Part shown: positions 7,547 through 14,557 of the stretch, piece after piece | How the letters are laid out: every line of letters starts with the position of its first letter | Numbering within the stretch: the stretch's first letter is position 1 | Virus record (IMG/VR): IMGVR_UViG_3300015371_000058 | Span: 1-49,820 of that record | Reading direction: 5' to 3' (one strand) | Length of the DNA: 49,820 nucleotides | Origin: a virus | Program-made: the position numbers and the translations under genes | The notes under the pieces: model-generated | Told to the model about the DNA's origin: nothing | The model's input: only the letters and a program-made list of their open reading frames with translations | The model's database searches: none

Positions 7547-8848
7547 TCATGGCAGGGGTACCAACTCAGTTCCTGCCGGCCACACGATATACGGTGCGTA
7601 GTCGACGATGGTGTTGCGTTCCCAGGTGTATCCTTGCGGACAGTAGAAATCCAGTGCCTTAACGCCCAGGCCTGGAGCGGAGGTGCCGTGGATCCCGTAA
7701 TCACCCTCGTGTGCATAGTTGCCGGTGTATTGGAATCCCTCGAGCTTGTTCTCCTCCTGGTCGAAGACGATCGCGGAGTGCGGGTTGGTGACGGTGTTCC
7801 ACCTACACTGATCTACGATGAAGTCCTTTGGACCACCGCTGATCATCATCTGTCGACCGTTACCGGAGTACGTGTCGTTGATCTCTTCGAAACGTACCTT
7901 CCGCAGGACCATGTTCCGCATGATCTTGGACACGTTCCGGTAATCCCTGCCGAGAATGCTGACTCCCGCCGGGCTCCTTGTAACGATGCAATCTTCGATG
8001 AGGCAGTCTTCAATCGTCGCGTATGGGTTACCACCGTCCTGATTGCGAACAGTGAGAACGATTGCGAAGCCGTCCTGCCCGTTGACCCAGTTGTTCTCCA
8101 GGTGGCAGCGCTTCATGACCACCCGCAGGCAGTTCTTCAGCTCGTATAGGTTCTTCACCGTAAGACCTGGAGTGTCCTTCCAATGGGGAGGCTTGTACAG
8201 ATGGCAATCAGTGATCGTGATGTCCTGCGGGATTGCTGATTCCGACTCGCAGTCATCGCCGCCGAAGATGATGTTCTCCCCGCTCGCCTCAAGGAATGAA
8301 TCTTCGACCAGTAGGTTGCGTGTCTTATTGAAGCCCGCAACTGCCTGCGTGTCCTGACTGTGCCAGATGTTTCCCACGTGGCACCGGGATACACGGATGT
8401 CAGCATTGTTGGCGGCAACGCCACGGTGCTGTCCGTCAACGGAGCCCATGAGGAGACAGCGGTCAAGAACGTTCTGGGATCCGGGTGAAATGAGCGTACC
8501 ATCCTTGGTGTGACCTTCCAAGCGGAGACCGGACAGTACGGTGTTCGGCTGTGTCGTTTGCAGGATGCCCTTCAACAACGGACCGTTCAGGTTGGTGTCG
8601 ACCCGGCTGGGACCTGGATCGATGAGATTTTTGAGCGTAACCGGCTTCGGAAGATCGTAGAAGGAAAGATCCGCAACGAACTGCGGGTCGATCGAAAAAA
8701 CCGCACCCGGCTCCGCTTGCGCGAGGATGTCCAGGAGGTTATCCCCCGGTCGTATGACTGTTTCCGGTCCCGTGTCGATGAGCTTCAACGCAGCAGAGAT
8801 TTCATTCTGTGCGTTGAGTAGGTGAGTACGTACCAGGATTTCATCCAT
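7547..8848 (-). CDS. Right-handed parallel beta-helix protein (pectate-lyase-like fold)
   Basis: A 433-aa protein whose residues about 90-400 form regularly spaced short strands with Asn/Asp turns (VEDSFLEASGENIIFGG, TIEDCLIEDCIVTRSPAG). This is the rung pattern of right-handed parallel beta-helices in pectate lyases and phage tailspikes. The N-terminal 60 residues look helical. It lies between terminase and portal, an odd place for a tailspike, and there is no trimerisation or S74 domain. It may be a virion-associated polysaccharide-binding or depolymerase protein; catalytic residues cannot be assigned by eye. Confidence 0.7.
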   Translation of the reverse strand: MDEILVRTHLLNAQNEISAALKLIDTGPETVIRPGDNLLDILAQAEPGAVFSIDPQFVADLSFYDLPKPVTLKNLIDPGPSRVDTNLNGPLLKGILQTTQPNTVLSGLRLEGHTKDGTLISPGSQNVLDRCLLMGSVDGQHRGVAANNADIRVSRCHVGNIWHSQDTQAVAGFNKTRNLLVEDSFLEASGENIIFGGDDCESESAIPQDITITDCHLYKPPHWKDTPGLTVKNLYELKNCLRVVMKRCHLENNWVNGQDGFAIVLTVRNQDGGNPYATIEDCLIEDCIVTRSPAGVSILGRDYRNVSKIMRNMVLRKVRFEEINDTYSGNGRQMMISGGPKDFIVDQCRWNTVTNPHSAIVFDQEENKLEGFQYTGNYAHEGDYGIHGTSAPGLGVKALDFYCPQGYTWERNTIVDYAPYIVWPAGTELVPLP

Positions 8849-8888
8849 TTCAGATGCCCTCTCTGATCTTTCGATCCTTCGGCTGGAG

Positions 8889-10556
8889 CTAGTAGCCGGT
8901 TAGTTTCGACCGGCCGATTTGGTGATCGATGTCGGCTCGTGCAGCGATGCGCAAGTCACGGTCGCTGTACGCGGGAACCTTGGACAACAGTGGAATGCAC
9001 GCTGCTAGAGCGTCAACCAGGTCCTTCGTGGGGAACAGTGGAAACCCCTTCATTTCTTCGACCAGGTCCTTCAACCCGCGACGGATGAAGAGCAGCTTGG
9101 ATTCGTGGTACGGGATCAGGGAACGGATCCGATAATCCTTGTCTCCGACAGGACGCTCTTCCAGAACTGGGAACTGGTAGCCCTGTTCACGCATTTCCCT
9201 GTACAGGGGGAACTTTAGGACTTTCTGGAAGGCTACGTCTTCAATCGCTGCTCGTTCAACAACATAGCGCCGATGGAGTCCGATGAACTTGGCGAACAGC
9301 AGAGTGGGCTCCTGCCTCTGTGCGAACGCTTCGAATACGAAAATCCTGCCCTTAAAGTCCTTCGCTGCGACTACGATCCCGTTCCGGGCGTTTTTCTTCT
9401 TATCCGCCGAGCTGAGTGCTGGATCCCAGAACATCACTCGGCGCAGCGTTTCGAACGGGATTATTTCAATCTGCCCCGGTCCATGATTAACGACAACGTC
9501 ACCGTCGACGTTGAACTCAAAGTACTGCAGGTCCGATTCACGGAACTCTGCCATCGACGGATCTCTGGGATTGTTCAGGTACAGCATACTGTACATAAAC
9601 GCACCCTGTTTGTTCCGGACCCGTCGGCAGGAGTCGGTGGGGAATAAAGAAGGGAAGAAAAGGTACTCCGCATCAGGGTCCGGAGCAAATGTGTCGGGAT
9701 CCATGTTCCAAATCGGAGCCCGTCCATGTTCTTTCGCGTCTGACAAGTCCGACTTCAGCTGCTCCTGGTTCCATTGGAGCGGGCGGCAAAGGAAGCCGTA
9801 AGTTTCAGACTCATTCGTCTGAATGTCGTTGTAGACGTCGTCCACACCCCACCGTGTGCCGATGAGCATGTGAAACGCACTGCGCTCTTCTACGAACAGC
9901 GCTTCCGATGCTTTGTACCATTCCTTGACTTTCTTCCGCACCGTGGGGGACTGGAAGGACTCAAGATCCTCAAGGTCGTCTGCGATCTGTATCGTATAAT
10001 GCCGAGAAACGAGGTGGGTGTCAACGCCCGCGGACTCAATCGTATCTTCGCCGTAGATTCCATTCCGAGGAAAGAGGAGGGAAGAGTCCGTCCACACAGT
10101 ACGTGCGAAGTCCGGGATTATCTCCGGGAACAGCCAGCGCAGAATCTGGTTTCGCTCAATCTGCTGTCGGATCGCCTTAATCTGCTTCTTAGCGTTCTCC
10201 GACGAGAAGGACGTGAGCAATATGCGGTGCTCAAGACCAGGGAGGCCACAAAACTCGTCCTGAACGAGGACCCAGATGGGGAAGGACTTGGATCCGACGG
10301 TGGATTTGAACGTGTCCCGTGGGATGAGAATGACTTTCCGAAGCGGAGGAATTGCCTGTATATAATTACACAGCTCCAGGTGCGGGTTTCTTTGGATCTT
10401 GTCATACCCTAACACCGCTGTCGACATGAAAAACAACGATTCCTTCGCCCGCTGCTTCGTCGTTTCCCGCAGCTCATCCGCCTTGGACGACGTTGGAAGC
10501 TCTATCCCAAGCGCCTCCTCAACGGCCCTGTGGCCTTTATCGGTTAGGATCTCCAT
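8889..10556 (-). CDS. terL: Terminase large subunit (TerL)
   Basis: A 555-aa DNA-packaging motor. The ATPase domain has an atypical Walker A (IPRDTFKST, residues 78-86), a Walker B with two acidic residues (TIQIADDLED, 188-197) and a coupling motif (IGTRW, 232-236). The RNase H-like nuclease follows, with FWDPALSS near 376-383, an acidic AAIEDVAF near 436 and a C-terminal Asp in KDLVDALAACI. ATG 10556 overlaps the TerS stop by one base (TAATG). It docks on the portal, cuts concatemers and pumps DNA into the prohead. Confidence 0.93.
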   Translation of the reverse strand: MEILTDKGHRAVEEALGIELPTSSKADELRETTKQRAKESLFFMSTAVLGYDKIQRNPHLELCNYIQAIPPLRKVILIPRDTFKSTVGSKSFPIWVLVQDEFCGLPGLEHRILLTSFSSENAKKQIKAIRQQIERNQILRWLFPEIIPDFARTVWTDSSLLFPRNGIYGEDTIESAGVDTHLVSRHYTIQIADDLEDLESFQSPTVRKKVKEWYKASEALFVEERSAFHMLIGTRWGVDDVYNDIQTNESETYGFLCRPLQWNQEQLKSDLSDAKEHGRAPIWNMDPDTFAPDPDAEYLFFPSLFPTDSCRRVRNKQGAFMYSMLYLNNPRDPSMAEFRESDLQYFEFNVDGDVVVNHGPGQIEIIPFETLRRVMFWDPALSSADKKKNARNGIVVAAKDFKGRIFVFEAFAQRQEPTLLFAKFIGLHRRYVVERAAIEDVAFQKVLKFPLYREMREQGYQFPVLEERPVGDKDYRIRSLIPYHESKLLFIRRGLKDLVEEMKGFPLFPTKDLVDALAACIPLLSKVPAYSDRDLRIAARADIDHQIGRSKLTGY

Positions 10557-11086
10557 TATTCGATCAAAACGCCGACACTTATTGACGCCTCTTTGATCTT
10601 TCGTGATGGATCCAAAGCTAAGGGAGCTTCACCAACGACCACACTGCCGCGGGATTCACCCAAACGGCGGAAGATTTCGACTACGGCACCCTCCGAAAGG
10701 AGAATTTGAGGCTGTCTTTCGACTTTTCGCTGCGGGGCGTATCCAGCTCTATCCAGCCAATCCTGCGAAATAGCGACTTGGAGCTTCTCGTCCTCCGTAG
10801 TCTCAGCAATTTCACGCAGCCGGTTGAGCATATCCAGCGTGTGTTCCTGGATCACCTCCGGGACAATCGCCTTCAACTCTCGTTCGTACGGAGTCCAGTC
10901 CTGCTTTTTCTGTTGAAAGACGAAGTTCTCATAAGCCTGGTACTTGGGCAGTTTAAGCCACGTCCGGACGGTGTGAGTGTTTCGCCCGACCCGCTGCGCA
11001 AGTACCGAAGGAGGGATCTCCGGCTGATCGCAGCGTAGGTCAGCGATAACTTTCCATTCCATTCGCACTGGATCGGGGTACAACAT
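10556..11086 (-). CDS. terS: Terminase small subunit (TerS)
   Basis: A 176-aa protein directly upstream of TerL and coupled to it by a 1-nt overlap. Residues about 20-50 form a helix-turn-helix (PSVLAQRVGRNTHTVRTWLK), expected for binding the packaging site. A helical oligomerisation region follows (LDMLNRLREIAETTEDEKL). The C-terminal tail (LDPSRKIKEAS) is coded by one copy of the 19-bp paired-GATC motif. It is the first gene behind the leftward promoter at 11152-11181. Confidence 0.85.
   Translation of the reverse strand: MLYPDPVRMEWKVIADLRCDQPEIPPSVLAQRVGRNTHTVRTWLKLPKYQAYENFVFQQKKQDWTPYERELKAIVPEVIQEHTLDMLNRLREIAETTEDEKLQVAISQDWLDRAGYAPQRKVERQPQILLSEGAVVEIFRRLGESRGSVVVGEAPLALDPSRKIKEASISVGVLIE
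10595..10613 (-). repeat. 19-bp paired-GATC motif, copy in terS
   Basis: On the minus strand this reads GGATCCATCACGAAAGATC, one mismatch from the copies at 14505-14523 and 40765-40783. Here it is coding (terS C-terminus), which argues that the motif is not just a leader sequence. Confidence 0.6.
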
Positions 11087-11125
11087 TTACTTCAGCTTCC
11101 CACGGCTGCATCAAACGGCTGATAG

Positions 11126-11140
11126 TAGTCCGAAGGACTA
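11126..11140 (-). other. Leader hairpin upstream of terS
   Basis: TAGTCC / GGACTA with a 3-nt loop, in the leader of the leftward transcript just after its predicted start. It may stabilise the 5' end of the structural mRNA. Confidence 0.4.
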
Positions 11141-11151
11141 AGTTAGCTTAC

Positions 11152-11181
11152 ATTATAACCCAGGCTGGCAGGGCAAAGCAA
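11152..11181 (-). promoter_or_regulatory. Sigma-70 promoter for leftward structural operon
   Basis: On the minus strand: -35 TTGCTT (11181-11176), an 18-nt spacer, and -10 TATAAT (11157-11152, perfect consensus). Transcription would start near 11145, about 58 nt before the terS ATG. It lies in the only divergent intergenic region (11087-11340) and is the obvious driver of the left structural block. Confidence 0.7.
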
Positions 11182-11304
11182 TAGGCATGTTCTTGAGCAT
11201 CACGAATTTGACTGTCACAAGTGAAAAATGGGTACGTAAATTTGAGGGTCGTACCTAAAGGTAGGAAGTGTTTGTCCGGGGGTCGGGGCAGTAGTGCATT
11301 GCCC

Positions 11305-11323
11305 GTTCGTGGAGAAATAGAAG
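11305..11323 (+). promoter_or_regulatory. 19-nt early-region leader motif, copy A
   Basis: GTTCGTGGAGAAATAGAAG, followed by TGTGGAGG and a start codon at 11341. It shares the core AAATAGAAG and a trailing GAGG with copies at 11587 and 12300. A phage-specific promoter or an RNA element such as an antitermination site is possible. A host -35-like TTGACT lies at about 11213, without a good -10. Confidence 0.5.
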
Positions 11324-11340
11324 TGTCTGTGGAGGTTAGC

Positions 11341-11508
11341 ATGGCTGATAAGAAGCAGGACTGGAAGAAGATCAACCGTGATATGGAAGTTAGGCCAGGA
11401 GAGAAGCCAGGCTGGTTCGAGGTGAAGATGAACAACAAGAAGTTCATCATGAAGGAAGTTCGCCAGTTCTACAGCGAGAAAGACGCCGCTTCCGTAGATC
11501 AGCTTTAA
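11341..11508 (+). CDS. Small basic early protein (55 aa)
   Basis: ATG 11341 follows GGAGG at a 6-nt spacing. The 55-aa product (MADKKQDWKKINRDMEVRPG) is lysine-rich with a short beta core and has no Cys, membrane span or known motif. It is the first rightward gene, enclosed between leader motif A and a strong terminator at 11517-11550, so it forms a one-gene transcription unit. Its start MADKK is shared with the gene at 12379, which has the same leader motif and terminator arrangement. Such units often code host-takeover peptides, but no function can be assigned. Confidence 0.8.
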   Translation: MADKKQDWKKINRDMEVRPGEKPGWFEVKMNNKKFIMKEVRQFYSEKDAASVDQL

Positions 11509-11516
11509 CGCAAACA

Positions 11517-11550
11517 GGCTGGTCCAGTGCAAACTGGACCAGCCTTTTTT
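11517..11550 (+). terminator. Rho-independent terminator
   Basis: A perfect 12-bp stem (GGCTGGTCCAGT / ACTGGACCAGCC) with loop GCAA, followed by six T. It starts 8 nt after the stop of the first early gene. Confidence 0.93.
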
Positions 11551-11586
11551 GCTACATTCTGATCAAGCTTTCCCCGAACCACTGTT

Positions 11587-11605
11587 GTTCGCGAGAAAAT
11601 AGAAG
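11587..11605 (+). promoter_or_regulatory. 19-nt early-region leader motif, copy B
   Basis: GTTCGCGAGAAAATAGAAG followed by GTTTGTGAGG. It lies between the terminator and the next gene, where a new promoter is needed. Just upstream is CCCCGAACCACTGT (11572-11585), which recurs with one change at 12703-12716. Confidence 0.5.
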
Positions 11606-11624
11606 GTTTGTGAGGTGGTTGTCT

Positions 11625-11765
11625 ATGGAAAGACACAGCTTAGCTGCACTGGTACTCTTCGCGCTCTTTCTCTGGATGTTCGCAATCTGCTTCGATCTCG
11701 TCGTCAACGGAGAGAACGGTGCAACGTTCTTTCTAATCTCGCTCATCACATCACACGGAGGCTAG
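11625..11765 (+). CDS. Small membrane protein (46 aa)
   Basis: ATG 11625 follows GAGGTGG. The 46-aa product has a charged N-terminus (MERHS), one strong hydrophobic helix (LAALVLFALFLWMFAICF) and a second, weaker hydrophobic stretch before the C-terminus. The topology could be a single-pass or hairpin inner-membrane protein. It stands at the head of a four-gene run and is 1 nt from the next start. A holin is possible, but early position and lack of a lysis neighbour make another membrane function equally likely. Confidence 0.7.
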   Translation: MERHSLAALVLFALFLWMFAICFDLVVNGENGATFFLISLITSHGG

Positions 11766-11766
11766 A

Positions 11767-11991
11767 ATGAAGAACAACACAATCGGAGAGAACGCACACG
11801 ATCCATTCAGCGGAAGAACGGAGGCAGTGAAGGATCAGATCCACAGAACGCTCTCACAGCCGTTCAGCGGACAACTCCAGGAAGCGATGTACCTCGGCAA
11901 TGCGCTCGTCACAGCGCTCCGGATCCTGGACGGCACGTACGAAGTCACCGAATCGTCGTTCAAGATCACGACGATTCACGAGGAGCGCTAA
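11767..11991 (+). CDS. Small early protein, unknown (74 aa)
   Basis: A 74-aa protein starting at ATG 11767, one base after the upstream stop; the stop overlaps the next ATG (TAATG). The sequence begins MKNNTIGENAHDPFSGRTEA and continues as two helices (LQEAMYLGNALVTALRIL). It has no Cys or membrane segment. The helical, moderately acidic make-up is common among phage accessory proteins. It belongs to the tightly coupled run 11625-12298, and no family is recognised. Confidence 0.75.
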   Translation: MKNNTIGENAHDPFSGRTEAVKDQIHRTLSQPFSGQLQEAMYLGNALVTALRILDGTYEVTESSFKITTIHEER

Positions 11992-12152
11992 TGGATCTCC
12001 TCGACGTCTACGCTGTACTGGAGTGCTTACGGCAGCTGAAAGGAGAGTTGATACAAACACACGCACTGACGAATAACAGGAAAATGCTCATCGACGAGGC
12101 GGTCGACATCTGCAAGAAGGACATCGCGGAGAGAACGAAGGAGCAGAAGTAA
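11991..12152 (+). CDS. Small helical early protein (53 aa)
   Basis: A 53-aa protein with one-base start/stop overlaps on both sides (TAATG at 11989-11993 and at 12150-12154), a hallmark of reinitiation within one operon. It is nearly all helical (LLDVYAVLECLRQLKGELIQ) with a charged C-terminus (DIAERTKEQK). It contains two Cys but no metal-binding spacing. Function is unknown; its reality is supported by the coupling and by G/C-biased third positions. Confidence 0.7.
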   Translation: MDLLDVYAVLECLRQLKGELIQTHALTNNRKMLIDEAVDICKKDIAERTKEQK

Positions 12153-12298
12153 TGCACATCGACGTTCGTGGTCCACATCCGATCCTGTTCGACGGCATGC
12201 GCTGCTGGATCCTCGAGGGAGCACCGAAGGGGATCACAGTCGAAGAAGCCATCGAGTGGGTGAAAAGAACAACCGGAGAGGAGATCAAAGCAAAGTAG
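12152..12298 (+). CDS. Small early protein, unknown (48 aa)
   Basis: A 48-aa protein starting at ATG 12152, overlapping the upstream stop by one base. It begins MHIDVRGPHPILFDGMRCW and ends in a helix (VEEAIEWVKRTTGEEIK). It is the last gene of the four-gene run and is followed two bases later by leader motif C. No motif identifies a function. Confidence 0.68.
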   Translation: MHIDVRGPHPILFDGMRCWILEGAPKGITVEEAIEWVKRTTGEEIKAK

Positions 12299-12299
12299 T

Positions 12300-12318
12300 G
12301 TTCGGGAGGAAATAGAAG
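12300..12318 (+). promoter_or_regulatory. 19-nt early-region leader motif, copy C
   Basis: GTTCGGGAGGAAATAGAAG followed by ATTTGGTGAGG, 60 nt before the start at 12379. With copies A and B it marks the beginning of each small early transcription unit. Confidence 0.5.
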
Positions 12319-12378
12319 ATTTGGTGAGGGATGTGTAGTAATTAAGCTACCATCCGCTCGCTGAGGAGAATCAGCATC

Positions 12379-12612
12379 ATGGCTGATAAGAAGCACACTC
12401 TGCCGTATCGGACCTGGGAAGAAGCCGTGAAGGATGGCTTCAAGAAGATCGGCGGAACCGAAGGCGCTTGGTCGATGCTCGACGCCGGGAACTACGCACA
12501 GCAGGAGCGGAAACTGCAGAACGACAAGAACACGCGGATTCGGGAGCTGCTGAAGTCCGATCCGAGGTTCAAGTCGATCCGTGAGGAAGCCAAGAAGAAG
12601 ATCGGCAAGTAA
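12379..12612 (+). CDS. Small basic early protein (77 aa)
   Basis: A 77-aa lysine- and arginine-rich protein (MADKKHTLPYRTWEEAVKDG) starting at ATG 12379 behind AGGAG. Two or three amphipathic helices and no Cys suggest a small nucleic-acid- or protein-binding factor. Like the gene at 11341 it begins MADKK, follows a copy of the leader motif and ends at a strong terminator. The bodies of the two proteins are not obviously related, so shared control is clearer than shared ancestry. Confidence 0.78.
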   Translation: MADKKHTLPYRTWEEAVKDGFKKIGGTEGAWSMLDAGNYAQQERKLQNDKNTRIRELLKSDPRFKSIREEAKKKIGK

Positions 12613-12624
12613 GATGAAGACTCA

Positions 12625-12661
12625 GCTAGCCTGGACTGTATATCCGGGCTAGCCTTTTTTT
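12625..12661 (+). terminator. Rho-independent terminator
   Basis: GCTAGCC(T)GGA pairs with TCC(G)GGCTAGC around a short A/T-rich loop, followed by seven T (12655-12661). It lies 12 nt after the stop at 12612. Confidence 0.88.
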
Positions 12662-13297
12662 GCCAGGCACAGTGCTGAGCTTCTTTTGCCACATTCCACC
12701 TGCCCCGAACCGCTGTCTAGTAGAACTAACATTGCTGCACAGCTTCCCCGAACCGGACCTAAAGCATCCCTACCCTGCGCCCGCGCAGCCGCACACGGGC
12801 AAAAGGTAGTAGTCCCTACCAGCCTCTGAGCTCAGCACCGCTGCCGAATTGGATCCAGCACAGCGTTGGATCCATCACCAGCGGCATTTTTGACGTTCGC
12901 ACGTGAACTAAAGATCAAAATCTCCGTTGTCCCAGGGATCCTTGAGCGTAAAATTGACCAAATGGCTGGAATTTAGAGAACAGTCTTTGCTTAAGTGCTT
13001 TAGTTTCAACGAGTTACAGTTGTGCTCGTAATTCCCTGCTTATTATTAGGGATAGGTTATTAAGAGAACCTTATGATTTATATATACGTCTGACCTCTCT
13101 CTCTTTCATGAGGCATTGCATTTCTCTGGGGAAACGTTGTAAGTTGTTCTGTCTAAAGGAGTTATTCTGATCTTGTGCTCTTAGGCAGTTCGCAAACTCT
13201 GGGCAAGACGGGGAGAATAAAGATGTTGCTTTTTACTCTAGGGTGTGATATAATGATCTTAACTTTTATTGGATCCACCAAATGGAGGTCAGACCCA
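12662..13297. other. Non-coding tract, AT-rich part a possible origin or ncRNA region
   Basis: This is the longest gene-free stretch. 12684-12716 repeats a post-terminator block seen at 11548-11585 (TTTTGCCACATTC, then CCCCGAACCGCTGT). 12849-12885 holds two GGATCCA sites. From about 12900 to 13200 the base composition turns AT-rich with many short T and A runs, unlike the rest of the genome, and no convincing ORF is present. A GTG at 13175 opens a long frame into the 13298 gene but would need translation across the promoter. An origin, a small RNA or a control region would fit; none is shown. Confidence 0.45.
13226..13254 (+). promoter_or_regulatory. Sigma-70 promoter P1
   Basis: -35 TTGCTT (13226-13231), 17-nt spacer, -10 TATAAT (13249-13254). 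The 20-nt block GTGTGATATAATGATCTTAA (13243-13262) recurs exactly at 13850-13869. The leader to ATG 13298 is about 37 nt and holds GGAGGT. Confidence 0.8.
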
Positions 13298-13813
13298 ATG
13301 TCCCACACGTTCCGTACTACGGATGAAGTTTTGCAGCTCGTCGCTGGGCGGGAAGTTCTAGATGCCCCATCTTACAAGAAGCTCTGGACTGCATCAAGGT
13401 TGATTAGACTGGATGACGGATCCACCCTACCGTTGCTTTGGATCATTGCCGAGGCGAAATTCGGACCGTTCGATCCGAAGACGCACATGCCTTTCTGGAA
13501 AGATAAGCTGTGCACGAATGAATCGTTTGAGAACGTCGAACTCCTGGAGATCAGCTCCGAGCACCGTACAAGGCAGAACCCGTACGGTGTCCCAGCGGGG
13601 ACGAGGGAGTATATGAAGCGCTACAGGGCAGCGAACAAGGAGAAGGTGAAAGGGTATCACAAGAAGTACTACGACAAGATGCGTGAGGCGTACCAGGCCC
13701 AGCGCACCGTTGTGGAAGGACCGAAGACTTCCACCGCCCTGTTGATGGAGCGCCTGCTTGAAATCATTCCTGAGGCCGCAACGGATCCAGACCCCTCGAA
13801 GGATCCCAGCTGA
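13298..13813 (+). CDS. Accessory protein, possibly degenerate HNH-like (171 aa)
   Basis: The chosen start is ATG 13298, behind GGAGGT and downstream of promoter P1; a longer in-frame extension to 13175 would cross that promoter. Residues about 45-90 resemble the end of an HNH homing-nuclease fold (CTNESFENVELLEISSEH, compare the family's Asn-rich third motif), but clear catalytic His pairs are missing. A charged helix follows (TREYMKRYRAANKEKVKGYH), similar in style to HNH-associated DNA-binding tails and to the Lys/Arg/Tyr repeats at 17731. Function is unassigned; DNA binding is a reasonable guess. Confidence 0.7.
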   Translation: MSHTFRTTDEVLQLVAGREVLDAPSYKKLWTASRLIRLDDGSTLPLLWIIAEAKFGPFDPKTHMPFWKDKLCTNESFENVELLEISSEHRTRQNPYGVPAGTREYMKRYRAANKEKVKGYHKKYYDKMREAYQAQRTVVEGPKTSTALLMERLLEIIPEAATDPDPSKDPS

Positions 13814-13832
13814 GGAAGGGGTTCCAAGTCAG

Positions 13833-13861
13833 TTGATTTTTGTTGAGTTGTGTGATATAAT
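13833..13861 (+). promoter_or_regulatory. Sigma-70 promoter P2 (near-leaderless)
   Basis: -35 TTGATT (13833-13838), 17-nt spacer, -10 TATAAT (13856-13861). The predicted start of transcription is near 13868, only about 4 nt before ATG 13872. Upstream GTTCC....CAGTTGATTTT is shared with P3. Confidence 0.8.
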
Positions 13862-13871
13862 GATCTTAATA

Positions 13872-14333
13872 ATGAAGGATTGCATCAAGCACAACGATCC
13901 AACCTGTGTCTTGTGTGGCACGCAGATCAACTCTGCCAGGCTCGCAGCCGTGCCTGGTACGGATCGCTGCACGCAGTGCGCAGCACAGGACGACGTTCCT
14001 AAGGTCCGCGGATACATGTCCTGGGAACATAAGACAGCTCCGACGTTGTTAATCGGTCCTGAAGCGGAGACAATGCTTCAGTACGATAAACGTCGCTTCT
14101 TTGGATCGTCACTCCAACTCGCTTCGCCGAAGAATCCCAGACTCGCGAAGTCGATGGACAACCGTAACTTGTCTCAGCAAGTGAAGGAGTTGGATCCTAC
14201 GACGGACGTAACGCCCTACGAAACGGTGAATCGTGCGCAAGCGATTTGCCACCCAGATCGGCCGCGTGTGTCGCCCGACGGGAAATGTCTACCTTGCGCG
14301 TTAGAGTGGTACGAAAAGAGGAATCCAAGATGA
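13872..14333 (+). CDS. DksA/TraR-type zinc-finger protein (153 aa)
   Basis: Residues 12-36 carry Cys-x2-Cys-x17-Cys-x2-Cys in the context CVLCGTQINSARLAAVPG...CTQC, the pattern of DksA/TraR C4 zinc fingers that modulate host RNA polymerase. A second, looser pair (CHPDRPRVSPDGKCLPC) lies near the C-terminus. DksA proper has an N-terminal coiled coil that is absent, so this is a short TraR-like or composite form. ATG 13872 is about 4 nt after the predicted transcription start of P2, so the mRNA would be nearly leaderless. The stop overlaps the next gene as ATGA. Confidence 0.75.
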   Translation: MKDCIKHNDPTCVLCGTQINSARLAAVPGTDRCTQCAAQDDVPKVRGYMSWEHKTAPTLLIGPEAETMLQYDKRRFFGSSLQLASPKNPRLAKSMDNRNLSQQVKELDPTTDVTPYETVNRAQAICHPDRPRVSPDGKCLPCALEWYEKRNPR

Positions 14334-14500
14334 AGCTCACATTCGAACAGTGGCTCCGTGCACTAGACAAGCTTTGCATAGCAAAGATTGGTCTGAACCA
14401 TGACGATCTTCCCGACTCACCCACTCGTCGTTGGTACGACGAAGGTAAAACACCTACAGCTGCGTTCAAGTCCCTTCTGAAGCATGCACGTCAGTTCTAG
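14330..14500 (+). CDS. Small conserved-type phage protein (56 aa), DUF5419-like
   Basis: A 56-aa protein coupled to the upstream gene by an ATGA overlap. The pattern of FEQWLRALDKL, then DDLPDSPTRRWYDEGKTP and a final AFKSLLKHA helix, recalls short phage proteins grouped as DUF5419 (Trp helix, Asp-Leu-Pro-Asp turn, Gly-x-x-Pro before the last helix). The family's function is unknown to me. Followed by GGATCC and the tandem 17-bp repeat. Confidence 0.72.
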   Translation: MKLTFEQWLRALDKLCIAKIGLNHDDLPDSPTRRWYDEGKTPTAAFKSLLKHARQF

Positions 14501-14504
14501 CTTT

Positions 14505-14523
14505 GGATCCATCACGAAGGATC
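14505..14523 (+). repeat. 19-bp paired-GATC motif
   Basis: GGATCCATCACGAAGGATC, two GATC sites 14 bp apart. It lies 35 nt before the gene at 14558 and overlaps the 17-bp tandem repeat. Other copies: 14830, 46079 (minus), 10595 (minus), 40765 (minus). Confidence 0.7.
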
Positions 14524-14544
14524 ACAAATCACGAAGGATCACAA
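14511..14544 (+). repeat. Tandem 17-bp repeat (2 perfect copies)
   Basis: ATCACGAAGGATCACAA occurs twice head to tail (14511-14527 and 14528-14544) just upstream of a gene start. Each copy holds an AAGGA ribosome-site-like core and a GATC. Confidence 0.95.
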
Positions 14545-14557
14545 ACGGAGAGAAAAG

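Noticed and set aside
7191-7550. 119-codon very basic ORF between the beta-helix and portal genes
   Set aside because: Kept only as an alternative: the 67-aa frame has a ribosome site and better codon bias, though the ATGA junction means both could be used.
13175-13297. Longer N-terminus (GTG 13175) for the 171-aa protein
   Set aside because: It would require translation across a consensus sigma-70 promoter; ATG 13298 has a proper ribosome site.
12662-13297. tRNA or CRISPR in the long non-coding tract
   Set aside because: No cloverleaf, T-loop consensus or regularly spaced repeats were found.
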